Assembly: GCA_035296965.1 (NCBI GenBank)
Contig: DATGZX010000184.1
Coordinates: forward strand, 1 to 46,106
From: DATGZX01 sp035296965
GTDB lineage: Bacteria; Planctomycetota; Planctomycetia; Gemmatales; Gemmataceae
DNA length: 46,106 bases
Reading direction: 5' to 3'
Shown in pieces: positions 33,528 to 42,081 of this stretch. Each line of letters opens with the position of its first letter. Position 1 is the first letter of the stretch. Both the position numbers and the translations under genes were made by a program. The notes below the pieces were generated by a model. The model was not told the origin of the DNA, ran no database searches, and saw only the letters and a program-made list of their open reading frames with translations.

Positions 33528-34385
33528 TCAGCTCGAAGACTTCGGAGTTCCCGCCGATGATGGCGAACCAGGGCTGGGAAGCGCTGGTTGCTGAAGATCG
33601 GAATCATCTTCCAGAGCATCCGGACTCGACGTTTGGATCAGCTTCTTGGAGTCTCCGGCCGGTGTTTCCAGGGCGGCAAGCAATTGCCGGGCCGGGTTCA
33701 AATCCGGTTTCTTCTCCAGCGCTGTCCGGAGGTGTTGTTTGCTAAGCTCATCCTCGTTCATGTGATGCAGCATGCAAGCGAGGTCGTAGTGGGCGATCCC
33801 TTCTTCCTCCACGCGGGCGAAAACGGCCAAGCTCTCTTCATACCGCCCCGCGCGAGCAAGACAGAAGCCGTAGAAGTGATTGTACGTGCGGTCTTCGGGA
33901 TCAAGCTCGACCGCATGTCGCAAGTTATCCAGGGCCGGTTCCCATTCCTTCGAGCGAGCGTGGCACATGCCCAGCTCAAACCAGGCGGAGGCCTTCTCGG
34001 GATGAGCTTGAACGGCCTTTTCATAGGTGGCGACGGCATGCGCATGGTCTCCCAGCGTCGTATAAAGCCGGGCCAGAGCCTCGAATGCTGCGAGGTTGTT
34101 CGGCTCACGCTCAAGCGCTTGCTGGTACGCCTTGCGAGCTTGATCGAGGAGTCGCTCTTTCTCTGCCGGTGAGTGCCTTGGATCGGCCGCATTCTTCTCG
34201 CAGAATTCACCGCAAGCAATGCAGGTGGAGGCCATCGGCTGGCGCGGACTTTGATCATGAGGCTTAGGAGTGCCCTCCGCCGGCTTGTCGTTATTCGCCA
34301 CCAGGGGAAGCTTTGCTTGACTGGCACAACCGAGGCCGCCGGTCGCCAGACCGAACGCCAGCACGAACGTAACGCGACAATCCAT
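33528..34385 (-). CDS. TPR lipoprotein, possible TadD counterpart
   Basis: 285 residues from ATG 34385, with ggag 6 nt upstream. A lipobox (GLATGGLGC, Cys near residue 19) marks a lipoprotein. Two more Cys pairs lie in CIACGEFC. At least four tetratricopeptide repeats follow at about 80-230 (ARKAYQQALEREPNNLAAFEALARLY, ATYEKAVQAHPEKASAWFELGMCH, NLRHAVELDPEDRTYNHFYGF). The C-terminus is Ser/Pro-rich. TadD of Tad pili is also a TPR lipoprotein needed for secretin function. Since this gene lies on the same strand just beyond the Tad genes and no other TadD is seen, it is a candidate. A REP-like palindrome and about 240 bp separate it from the ATPase gene, so co-transcription is uncertain. Confidence 0.82.
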   Translation of the reverse strand: MDCRVTFVLAFGLATGGLGCASQAKLPLVANNDKPAEGTPKPHDQSPRQPMASTCIACGEFCEKNAADPRHSPAEKERLLDQARKAYQQALEREPNNLAAFEALARLYTTLGDHAHAVATYEKAVQAHPEKASAWFELGMCHARSKEWEPALDNLRHAVELDPEDRTYNHFYGFCLARAGRYEESLAVFARVEEEGIAHYDLACMLHHMNEDELSKQHLRTALEKKPDLNPARQLLAALETPAGDSKKLIQTSSPDALEDDSDLQQPALPSPGSPSSAGTPKSSS

Positions 34386-34522
34386 TGTCCACTCCCCTCG
34401 AATTGCGGAGGCTCGGAGGAGCAGTTCGAAAACGCTACAAAACCAGCGGCAAAGAGCCCTGGTCTTCCATCGTTCCGCTCTGCCCATTTGTACTACATCA
34501 CCGTGCACGATTCCGCTAATAC

Positions 34523-34565
34523 TAGCCCGAAGCATCAGCGAGGACCTCGCTAACGCGTCGGGCTA
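34523..34565. repeat. REP-like palindrome
   Basis: Arms tagcccga..c..agcgagg (34523-34543) and cctcgctaacgcgtcgggcta (34545-34565) match at 18 of 21 positions with a 1-nt centre. The sequence tagcccgacgcgttagcgagg is a familiar dispersed palindrome in planctomycetes. It lies between the TPR lipoprotein gene and the ATPase gene. Confidence 0.8.
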
Positions 34566-34628
34566 ATATCAACTGGTTTGCACACGGTCACTTAGATTGC
34601 CCTTGACCCGCATTTTCCGAGATGTCGA

Positions 34629-35978
34629 TTAGAATTCGCAGATGAAGCTGGCGGCCGCCTCTGCGATGAGATCACGGGTCAGATGGACAGGCTCTTTTCG
34701 GTATCGGCAGATCGACTGGACAATCTCCAGTAAATCCCGGCAATCACTGGCTCTGGGGCACCGGTTCGTGTTGTAATAGCGCTCGTAAAGAAAATCCACC
34801 GCCTCCGGACAAGGGTTCAAGCCCAGTCTCTTGGTCACGGCGTTGAAGATGCGCGTATAGACCTCGCGTGTCGGCGCCTGGATTCCCACTTTGTGCCGGA
34901 TGCGGCGCAGGAACGCGTCGTCCACCAGGTCTTTGGGGTCGAGGTTGGTCGAGAAGATGGTCAGCTGCTCGAACGGCACTTCGAATTTCTTACCGGAAGA
35001 GACCGTGAGAAAGTCGTGGCGATCCTCCAAAGGCAGAATCCAGCGATTGAGCAATTCCTTGGGGCTGCAGAGCTGCCGGCCGAAGTCGTCGATGAGGAAC
35101 ACGCCGCCGTTGGCTTTGACGTGCAACGGCGCCTGATAGAAGTTCGCCTCCACATTGAAGCGGAGGTCGAGCATCTCGAGATTCAGCTCGCCGCCCGTCA
35201 CCACTACCGGCCTGCGGACGTGCACCCAGCGGGCGTCGACCGTGCCGGTGTTGAGAAGCCTGCGGATAGTGGCTTCGTTATCTTCCATCCGGCCCTTGTC
35301 GGCTTCCTCGGTTATCTGGTGAACGGCCTGGTCGTAGACGGTGATGATGCTGTTCTCGGCAAGGAACGCGTAGGGGACATAGACCGCCCCGCCGCTATTG
35401 GTCATGAAATCGCCGATCGCTCGAGCGATCGAGGTCTTGCCGTTTCCGGGTGGCCCATAAATGAACACCGACCGGCCGCTCACAATGGCGGGCCCGATGG
35501 CATTGAACAAGTCCTCGGTGAGGACCAGATGCCCGAACGTCGAGCGGAGCATGTCCGGAGCGCAGTTGATTCCCGTGACTGCCTGGCGATAGGTCTGTTC
35601 AATGTAGTCTTCCAGCGGCACCGGCGCGGGCCCGACGTAGGCGCAGAGCTTCATCGCGTCCTGGGCCCGACGGCGGCCAAGTTCGGTGAGGTTGAAGCGG
35701 TAGCTGATGCGGCCGATGAGGTCGCCTCCGGCGATTTCGAGACACTTCTCGTCCTTCAAGAACCGAAGCGACTCCTCGATGACCTTGAAAGGCAGGCACA
35801 GCAGCCGCGAAAGGTCCAGCCCGAGCATGCCGCCAGCAGTATAAAGCGAGCGCAGGATCATGTCGTTGAGGAAACCAACGCTCAGGCCCGCTTCCTTCAA
35901 CGATTCCGGGGCGCTCGGTGCATCGGGCAAGCCGGCCCCTTCCCACGCCGTTCCGTATTGTTTCGCGGCTCGAACCAT
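34629..35978 (-). CDS. AAA+ ATPase with N-terminal winged-helix-like domain
   Basis: 449 residues from ATG 35978; a TTG at 35993 would add five. Residues about 38-125 look like a winged helix (LNDMILRSLYTAGGMLGLDL, FLKDEKCLEIAG, FNLTELGRRRAQDAM). The AAA+ core has Walker A IYGPPGNGKTS at 173-183, Walker B GGVFLIDDFG at 291-300, sensor-1 FSTN at 342-345 and basic residues LRRIRHK at 357-363. The domain order resembles MoxR-like ATPases with an added N-terminal domain, not the TadA secretion ATPase. It is cytosolic. It follows the Tad genes in the same direction after a lipoprotein and a small membrane protein, so it may be a second ATPase of the pilus locus or a regulator of it. Confidence 0.88.
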   Translation of the reverse strand: MVRAAKQYGTAWEGAGLPDAPSAPESLKEAGLSVGFLNDMILRSLYTAGGMLGLDLSRLLCLPFKVIEESLRFLKDEKCLEIAGGDLIGRISYRFNLTELGRRRAQDAMKLCAYVGPAPVPLEDYIEQTYRQAVTGINCAPDMLRSTFGHLVLTEDLFNAIGPAIVSGRSVFIYGPPGNGKTSIARAIGDFMTNSGGAVYVPYAFLAENSIITVYDQAVHQITEEADKGRMEDNEATIRRLLNTGTVDARWVHVRRPVVVTGGELNLEMLDLRFNVEANFYQAPLHVKANGGVFLIDDFGRQLCSPKELLNRWILPLEDRHDFLTVSSGKKFEVPFEQLTIFSTNLDPKDLVDDAFLRRIRHKVGIQAPTREVYTRIFNAVTKRLGLNPCPEAVDFLYERYYNTNRCPRASDCRDLLEIVQSICRYRKEPVHLTRDLIAEAAASFICEF

Positions 35979-36041
35979 GATTGTTTTTCTCAAACTCTCC
36001 CAGGCACGGTTTCCAGCGCTTGCGGCAACGAAAGTTTATCG

Positions 36042-36335
36042 TCAGCGGCGCATCAGAATGTATAAGCCAATGCACATGCCGATTGTCGCGAGTTGGATCA
36101 TGCGCCGGCGATCGCTCAACTTGGCCTCCAGGAATTGCAAGACCCTGCCCACGCTGGATGTGTCGGCGAGCAGCGCAGCGGGTGCCGCGGCTGCATGCGG
36201 GGAGGAAAGGACAATGGGCGCGGCGCTGACGGTCGGCGGAAAGACCGCGCTGGCAACAACAAGCAGCAGAACCAGAGCCAGCCAACCGCGAAAGCCGCGT
36301 GAACGGCTAGGCATGAGAAGGAGTTGCCGGGTCAT
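36042..36335 (-). CDS. small membrane protein in the Tad locus
   Basis: 97 residues from ATG 36335, with agga 9 nt upstream. A hydrophobic signal or membrane segment (WLALVLLLVVASAVF, residues 18-32) is followed by an Ala-rich loop, a helix (GRVLQFLEAKLSDRRRMIQL) and a second hydrophobic segment (ATIGMCIGLYILM) reaching the C-terminus. No family is recognised. It lies 63 bp upstream of the ATPase start and 128 bp after the lipoprotein stop, all on one strand. It may be exported with a C-terminal membrane anchor; its role is unknown. Confidence 0.65.
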   Translation of the reverse strand: MTRQLLLMPSRSRGFRGWLALVLLLVVASAVFPPTVSAAPIVLSSPHAAAAPAALLADTSSVGRVLQFLEAKLSDRRRMIQLATIGMCIGLYILMRR

Positions 36336-36463
36336 AGGTGCTCATCCTGCTTAGACAGATCTAGGATTCGGTCCGTGGCTGGAACCCACCGCGGAGGCGC
36401 CGGACACACCCTTTTCTTTGCTGCGCCCGCGTCCTCCGCGATGAGTCAACCAGTCAAGCAATC

Positions 36464-37075
36464 TTAATGGCCGCCAGTTCCTGAAGTGGCGCCGGCTCCG
36501 CCGGAGACGTTTGCCGCACCCGCGCCCGCGCTCGTCGGCAAGACTCCCTGGGCGCCGTTGTTCATCTTGAGGATCGAAATGCCCGCCTGGGTGGCCGCCA
36601 TTCCCACGTTGGACGGATCATGCACCACCACTTCGAAACTCAAATGACGGCCCGCGGTTGAGACGGTCAGATAGTTCTGGACGGCTTGAATTCTCTTGCC
36701 GTCGAGTGCGTTGCGCTGCTCCGAGAATTTCTCGGGCGCAGCCGGGTCGTAAGCAATGTCCTGAGCGGTCTGGAGGAAAACCACCGAGTCGGGGCAGGGC
36801 CGCCGCCGAGCCAAGCACGCCAGGTGTTCCAGTCCGCCCGGAGTAAGCCGGTCGGTACCGGGCTTAAAGTGATAGTTCCAGACGGTCTGGTCCAGCACGT
36901 GCCCATTGTTCACCTGCGGAGCCTGGCACGCGTTGACCTCTCGCTCACTCGCGTATTCATAGCGCTGCGGATAGCAGGGATCAACGATGTTGCGATAGCA
37001 GTCGCAGCCCACCAGCAGCGACAGGCCGCTCGCCAAACAGGCCGTTGACAGATGTTTGGAGATGAATCCTTTCAT
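36464..37075 (-). CDS. Tad-locus lipoprotein
   Basis: 203 residues from ATG 37075, with ggag 7 nt upstream. The lipobox LSLLVGC gives a lipid-anchored Cys near residue 24. Three more Cys lie within the next 30 residues. The middle (VWNYHFKPGTDRLTPGGLEH, then DSVVFLQTAQDIAYD and KRIQAVQNYL) has the rhythm of an OmpA-type peptidoglycan-binding domain, but the NX2LSX2RA-type core is not clear. The C-terminus is Gly/Ala/Thr-rich. It lies 139 bp after tadC in the same direction. Tad loci often carry an extra lipoprotein or OmpA-like protein that helps anchor the secretin; that would fit, but is inference. Confidence 0.75.
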   Translation of the reverse strand: MKGFISKHLSTACLASGLSLLVGCDCYRNIVDPCYPQRYEYASEREVNACQAPQVNNGHVLDQTVWNYHFKPGTDRLTPGGLEHLACLARRRPCPDSVVFLQTAQDIAYDPAAPEKFSEQRNALDGKRIQAVQNYLTVSTAGRHLSFEVVVHDPSNVGMAATQAGISILKMNNGAQGVLPTSAGAGAANVSGGAGATSGTGGH

Positions 37076-37214
37076 TCCTTTGCTCCCTATAAATTTTGGG
37101 AATCGGCGAGCGGTAGTCGGGGGAGAAGGGAGTTCGCGCCCAAGCGCCACCCGCCCCATACATACCAAACGCCCATTCACCAGTGTCGGTACCAACTTCT
37201 ATTGCTTCAACATC

Positions 37215-38162
37215 CTATTCCTTCAACATCGTCTGCATGATGCTGATGGCCGCCGGTCCCACGAGCACCACGAAGATGCCGGGGAAAATAAACAACACCA
37301 ATGGGAAGATGAGCTGCACGGCGGTCTTGGCGGCTTTTTCCTCGGCGATCTGCCGGCGCCGCGTCCGCATCGAGTCCGATTGCACACGCAGTGCCTGGGC
37401 AATGCTCGAGCCGAACCGATCGGCTTGGATCAAGATCGCAGCCAGGCTCCGCACATCGTCGACGCCGGTCCGCACTCCCAGGTCGTGCAACACTTCGCGG
37501 CGCGGCCGGCCCACTTGCATCTGGAAGTTGCACAGGGCCAACTCGTCCGCGATCACCTTGGCATGAACCGACATCTCGTCGCAAACCTTGCGCATGGCCG
37601 CATCCAAGCCCAGACCGCTTTCGACGCACACCACGAGCAGGTCCAGCGCATCGGGTAACTGCAGGAAGATGGCAAGTTGCCGTTTTCGTTTGAGCCACCA
37701 CAGGATAATCTGCGGCAAATAGAAGCCGATTCCGGTAAGGATGACGATCCACTGAATGCCCTTGACGGTCAGTCCGTAGCGCGGCAGGAATATGGCCGCG
37801 CTGAGCACGAAGAAGCCCACCAGCGTGGCAAAACGCACGCCCATGTAAACTGCCAGCGCCGAGTCGCTGCGAAAACCGGCATTTGCAAGTGTGGTCTTGA
37901 CCGCCGACTGCTCCAGCTCGGTCTGCGGCATGAGCGGCTTGGACAGCGCCTTGGCGGTGTCCACAAACCCCTGTAAGCGCTCGTCCTTCCGGGGCATCTC
38001 GATCTCCGCCAAGGAAGCCGGCCGGCTGAGGCGCCCCAGGCGCTCCTGGGCCTTGCTGTTCCGCTGGGAGATGATGGACAACAGGCCCCAGACGCCGCAA
38101 ACGAAGCAGCCGAAGACCAGGAACGGAATCAGGTCCGAAAATCCGATAAATGCTATGATCAC
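37215..38162 (-). CDS. tadC: Tad pilus platform protein TadC
   Basis: 315 residues from GTG 38162, with gaggag about 8 nt upstream. It has an N-terminal membrane segment (IPFLVFGCFVCGVWGLLSII), a second pair of hydrophobic segments near 105-155, then the T2SSF domain with the conserved QLPDALDLLVVCVESGLGL and ADRFGSSIAQALRVQSDSMR, and a final membrane segment (LIFPLVLFIFPGIFVVLVG). TadC pairs with TadB as the inner-membrane platform through which the TadA motor extrudes pilin. The gene follows tadB by 85 bp. Confidence 0.93.
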   Translation of the reverse strand: MIIAFIGFSDLIPFLVFGCFVCGVWGLLSIISQRNSKAQERLGRLSRPASLAEIEMPRKDERLQGFVDTAKALSKPLMPQTELEQSAVKTTLANAGFRSDSALAVYMGVRFATLVGFFVLSAAIFLPRYGLTVKGIQWIVILTGIGFYLPQIILWWLKRKRQLAIFLQLPDALDLLVVCVESGLGLDAAMRKVCDEMSVHAKVIADELALCNFQMQVGRPRREVLHDLGVRTGVDDVRSLAAILIQADRFGSSIAQALRVQSDSMRTRRRQIAEEKAAKTAVQLIFPLVLFIFPGIFVVLVGPAAISIMQTMLKE

Positions 38163-38247
38163 AGCGGCAACTCCTCAGCTCTTTGTTCTCGATGTCAGTT
38201 CCACCGCCAGGCTCGCCCACTGCGCCAGCCTTACCCCCGTGACAGAC

Positions 38248-39207
38248 TCACACTTTGATGTCGATAATCTTCTTGATGATCAATGCTCCAAGCACTTGCA
38301 TGATCAAGCCGAAAACGCTCATCTTGATGCCCAGCGGGTCGGTCCACAGAAGCTGGATGTAATCCGGCTTGATGTGCAGCATCACGAGGAACAGGACGAA
38401 CGGCAACGCGATGAGCACAACACCGCTCAAGCGGCCTTCCGCAGTCAAGGCTTTCACTTGCCCAAGGATGCGGTAGCGTTCCCGAATCACATGGCCGATC
38501 TTGTCGAGAATCTCGGCCAAATCGCCGCCGGTTTGACGCTGGATGGCCACGGAGGTCACGAAGAAACGCAAGTCGAGGTTGGGTATCCGTTCGCAGATGT
38601 TGCGCATCGAATCCTCGACCGGGATGCCCAGGTTCTGTTCTTCGTAAACCCGGCCGAATTCGTCGCTGATGGGCGACGGCATTTCTTCGGCGACCACGTG
38701 CATGCCCGCTCCCAGGCTATGGCCGGCACGCAAGGCACGCGCCACGAGTTCCATGGCATCGGGTAACTGTGCGGCAAACGTCTTCAAGCGAACGCGCCGC
38801 TTGTTCAAGACCCAGGCGAACGGCACGATAAACGCGATCAGCCCCGCCAGGGGCGCCAGCATCAACGGTACCCGCGCCAGCCAACTCCCTGTCATGCCGA
38901 GCACGCCAAGCACCAGGCCCACGCCGAACACGGTGCTGACCCTGATATGGCAGTCGGCCTGCTCGAAGATTTTTTGCAAGCTTGGCAAGTTGGGCGTGAT
39001 GAGTTCCAACAAGGACTTCTTGTCGCTTTCGAAAGCAGTTTTTTTCAGGATGTCGTTGTTGCCGTCGGTCTTCAGCCGTTTGCCGACCAAGGTGTCGAGG
39101 CGTTCGGTGACCTTTCCCCCGCTCGTATCGCGAAGCACGTACGCCACGAGGCCGACCACGACCGAGACGGCCAGGAAAGGGATCACGGTGATCATCAAAG
39201 GTGACAT
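38248..39207 (-). CDS. tadB: Tad pilus platform protein TadB
   Basis: 319 residues from ATG 39207, with gagg about 8 nt upstream; the longer frame from 39249 has no such site. An N-terminal membrane segment (MITVIPFLAVSVVVGLVAYV), a pair near 95-135, the T2SSF domain with FAAQLPDAMELVARALRAGH and QRQTGGDLAEILDKIGHVIR, and a C-terminal hydrophobic part. It is the inner-membrane platform partner of TadC. It starts 66 bp after the tadA stop. Confidence 0.94.
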   Translation of the reverse strand: MSPLMITVIPFLAVSVVVGLVAYVLRDTSGGKVTERLDTLVGKRLKTDGNNDILKKTAFESDKKSLLELITPNLPSLQKIFEQADCHIRVSTVFGVGLVLGVLGMTGSWLARVPLMLAPLAGLIAFIVPFAWVLNKRRVRLKTFAAQLPDAMELVARALRAGHSLGAGMHVVAEEMPSPISDEFGRVYEEQNLGIPVEDSMRNICERIPNLDLRFFVTSVAIQRQTGGDLAEILDKIGHVIRERYRILGQVKALTAEGRLSGVVLIALPFVLFLVMLHIKPDYIQLLWTDPLGIKMSVFGLIMQVLGALIIKKIIDIKV

Positions 39208-39273
39208 TGCTCTACCTCTTGGCGGGCTCCGATTCGGAGTCCCTTTCATGTTGACCCGAACCGAGAACCAGAA

Positions 39274-40647
39274 TCAATCGCGCAATAAAATCCGCTCCTG
39301 AAAGAGATTCGTAGGCAGTTTCATCCCTGACGCCTCCATCCGCTGCATGAAGCTGGGGCGCACACCGGTGGCTTCGAATTGCCCGTGGGCACGCCCGTTC
39401 TGGTCGATGCCGAGCTGCCTGAACCGGAAAATGTCCTGCATGATGATGATGTCCTGTTCCATGTTCATCACCTCGGTGATGCTCGTCACCTTGCGCGGCC
39501 CGCCTTGCAAGCGATTCGCCTGCACCAGCAGGTCGACTGCAGAGGAGATCTGTTGGCGCATCGCCTTGATCGGCATTTCCATGCCGGCCATCATTACCAT
39601 CGTCTCGAGTCGTGCCTGGGCGTCGCGCGGGGTGTTGGCGTGCAGCGTCGTCATCGAGCCGGCATGTCCTGTGTTCATGGCCTGCAGCATGTCGAGTGCT
39701 TCGGCACCGCGGCACTCACCGATGATGATCCGCTCGGGCCGCATACGCAGAGCATTGCGGACCAGGTCGCGCGTCGTCACCTGACCTTTGCCTTCGATGT
39801 TGGGCGGCCGGGTCTCCAGGCGCACCACGTGGTCTTGCTGGAGCTGCAACTCGGCGGCATCTTCGATGGTGACGATACGCTCGTCGCTGGGGATGAAGCT
39901 GGACAGCGTGTTCAACAACGTCGTCTTGCCGCAACCCGTACCACCGCTGATCACGATGTTGAGGCGCGCCTTGATGGCCGCCTCCAGAAGCATCGCCATT
40001 TCCGGCGTAAATGCCTTGTAATTGAGCAAGTCCTCCAACTTCAGAGGATTGGAGCCAAAGCGCCGAATGCTCATGGCTGCGCCATCGAGCGACAGCGGCT
40101 GGATGATCGCATTCACGCGCGACCCATCCGGGAGCCGGGCGTCCACCATGGGCGACGTTTCATCGACACGACGGCCCACCTTGGAGACGATGCGATCGAT
40201 GATCTGCAGCAGGTGGTCGTTGTCCCGGAACTTGATGTCGGTCTTCTCCAGCTTGCCGCGCCGTTCCACATAAATCTTGTGCGGCCCGTTGATGAGGATG
40301 TCGCTGATCGTCGGATCTTTGAGCAACGCCTCCAATGGGCCGAAACCGAACGTCTCGTCGAGCACCTCGTCGATCAGCCGTTCGCGCTCCATCCGGTTGA
40401 GGAGCGGGTTTTCGGTATCGCACAGGCGCTCGACCACCAGGCGAATTTCGCGGCGCAGCGTATCCCCCGAAAGGTCGCTGACGCGCGACAGGTCAAGCTT
40501 GTCCACAAGCTTGCCGTGAATCAGCCGTTTGAGCTCCTCGAAGCTCTTGTTGTTCTGCCGGTCGCTGCCAACCTGCGAGCTGCTCACCAAGCGACTGTGC
40601 GTGCCGTTCTGACTGAGATTCGTGATACCTCGTTGCAAGCGCGACAT
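39274..40647 (-). CDS. tadA: Tad pilus assembly ATPase TadA/CpaF
   Basis: 457 residues from ATG 40647, with gagg 5 nt upstream. It is a secretion ATPase of the PulE/VirB11 superfamily: an N-terminal helical part, SDILINGPHKIYVERRGKL near 115-133, MVDARLPDGSRVNAI, Walker A SGGTGCGKTT near 234-243, the Asp box IVTIEDAAELQL, Walker B RIIIGECRG near 306-314, and the His box MTTLHANTPRDA near 332-343. It hydrolyses ATP in the cytoplasm to power pilus assembly. All catalytic motifs are intact. A complementary 610-codon frame overlaps it on the other strand and is rejected. Confidence 0.96.
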   Translation of the reverse strand: MSRLQRGITNLSQNGTHSRLVSSSQVGSDRQNNKSFEELKRLIHGKLVDKLDLSRVSDLSGDTLRREIRLVVERLCDTENPLLNRMERERLIDEVLDETFGFGPLEALLKDPTISDILINGPHKIYVERRGKLEKTDIKFRDNDHLLQIIDRIVSKVGRRVDETSPMVDARLPDGSRVNAIIQPLSLDGAAMSIRRFGSNPLKLEDLLNYKAFTPEMAMLLEAAIKARLNIVISGGTGCGKTTLLNTLSSFIPSDERIVTIEDAAELQLQQDHVVRLETRPPNIEGKGQVTTRDLVRNALRMRPERIIIGECRGAEALDMLQAMNTGHAGSMTTLHANTPRDAQARLETMVMMAGMEMPIKAMRQQISSAVDLLVQANRLQGGPRKVTSITEVMNMEQDIIIMQDIFRFRQLGIDQNGRAHGQFEATGVRPSFMQRMEASGMKLPTNLFQERILLRD

Positions 40648-40755
40648 GGGTGCCTCATCAGGGTGTCGATCGTGGGTCTGCTCGCCTCAGCACTTGCTGG
40701 CTTTCAGGTCCCTATTCCCAAACGCAAACGGGGCGCGAGCGCCCGAGCCAATGCC

Positions 40756-42024
40756 TTATCGAAAAGAAAAGAAGCCGCTGCGTTTCTTCTTGGTTTCCTC
40801 CTGCGGAGTCTTGCCGCATATGTTTTCAGCGAGCAATGCGATGCTTTGGTGCACCTTGGAGCGCGGCGCAAACTGGATCAATGGCACGCCGGCATTGCGC
40901 GACCCCATCATGGCCTTGGTATCGTTGGGGATTTGCCAGTAAATGGGTTTGCCGATCGTTTCCTCCGCCTTCTTCAAATCGATGGCGCCGTCGCAAAAAT
41001 CGCAACCGCAACGATTGAGCACGACATGCACCTTGTCGCCCAGGCCCTCTTCGCCGCCGAGACCCAGCATCATGCGCACGGCATTGCGCAGACTGCTCAG
41101 CTCGAGCTGGGCGACGAGCAAGATCACGTCGGCCATGCGCAGGGCGGTCAGGTCCATCGGCGTCACGCGTTTACTCAAATCGAGGAGCAGGTGCGTATAG
41201 CTCGCCCGTAGCAGGCCGATCACGCGCGTCAGATGATCCTCATGAATAAGACTGGCGTCGCTCAACTGCACGGGATGCGGCAACAGAGCCAGGCCAGTCG
41301 AATGTTGACTGAGCGAGCGCTTCAAGAAGGTCATGTCGAGCCGGTCGATGTTCATGGCGACATCGGCCAGCGTGTATGCCGGCATCACGTCGAGAGCGAT
41401 GTCTGCGTCGCCGAGGGCAAGGTCAAGATCGATGAGGGCGACGTTGTTGTTCCGGTCCTGCGCCAGCGAACAGCCGAGATTGACAGCCAGGCTGGTCGCT
41501 CCGACTCCGCCGCGCGAACCTAAGACGGCGATGACCAGGGAATCCACCTTGGACATGCCATTCATGGGGGCGCCATCACGCGGTGTGCGCTTGAGATGCA
41601 GTCTCTGAAGCGCGACGAGCAAGTCTTCCATCACGACCGGCTGGGTCAAGAATTCCCGGGCCCCGCTGCGTAGGGCCTTGAGAATCGATTGCCCGTCGCC
41701 CTGGCCGCTGACTGCAAGAATCGGCAGGTCGGGGCATTCCCCCGTCAATTGCCCGATGAGCTGCAGGGCCTTGTTCTGGTCCGCGTCCAGCGCCACGATT
41801 GCCACGTCGGGGTTGGATTGGTGCGCAACGTCCGAGAAGAATTCGTAGCGCGAGCACTCAGCTTCCAGCCAGATGGACTCGATCCCCAAGAGCAGATTGC
41901 GTAAGGGCTCTCGCGTCGAGTCGGAAGGATCAACAATGACTACTCTTTGTACATCCCGCATGAACACCACCGAAGACTTCAGGAACCAGGCATCTGTCGA
42001 GAGCGTGGACGATTCTTGCCGCAT
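40756..42024 (-). CDS. tadZ: Tad localisation ATPase TadZ/CpaE
   Basis: 422 residues from ATG 42024, or 401 from ATG 41961; neither has a strong ribosome site. Residues about 27-140 form an atypical receiver domain (VVIVDPSDSTREPLRNLLLG, then DVAIVALDAD where the phospho-Asp site would be). Residues about 160-400 form a ParA/MinD-type ATPase whose Walker A reads GSRGGVGATS at 169-178, with the usual first Lys replaced by Arg, and LIDLDLALGDAD. This is the usual TadZ/CpaE plan. It marks the pole or site where the pilus is built. It lies between the secretin and tadA genes, 108 bp before tadA. Confidence 0.92.
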   Translation of the reverse strand: MRQESSTLSTDAWFLKSSVVFMRDVQRVVIVDPSDSTREPLRNLLLGIESIWLEAECSRYEFFSDVAHQSNPDVAIVALDADQNKALQLIGQLTGECPDLPILAVSGQGDGQSILKALRSGAREFLTQPVVMEDLLVALQRLHLKRTPRDGAPMNGMSKVDSLVIAVLGSRGGVGATSLAVNLGCSLAQDRNNNVALIDLDLALGDADIALDVMPAYTLADVAMNIDRLDMTFLKRSLSQHSTGLALLPHPVQLSDASLIHEDHLTRVIGLLRASYTHLLLDLSKRVTPMDLTALRMADVILLVAQLELSSLRNAVRMMLGLGGEEGLGDKVHVVLNRCGCDFCDGAIDLKKAEETIGKPIYWQIPNDTKAMMGSRNAGVPLIQFAPRSKVHQSIALLAENICGKTPQEETKKKRSGFFSFR

Positions 42025-42081
42025 CCCGAGGGTTGACCATCGGCTCCCCAGCCATCAGGTCATTTCTTGCCCTCCAGTCCC

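Noticed and set aside
34893..36065. A 390-codon plus-strand open frame opposite the AAA+ gene
   Set aside because: Antisense shadow; the minus strand carries intact Walker A, Walker B and sensor motifs.
39379..41211. A 610-codon plus-strand open frame opposite tadA and tadZ
   Set aside because: It is the complement of two well-recognised genes, has no family similarity and a composition typical of GC-rich antisense frames.
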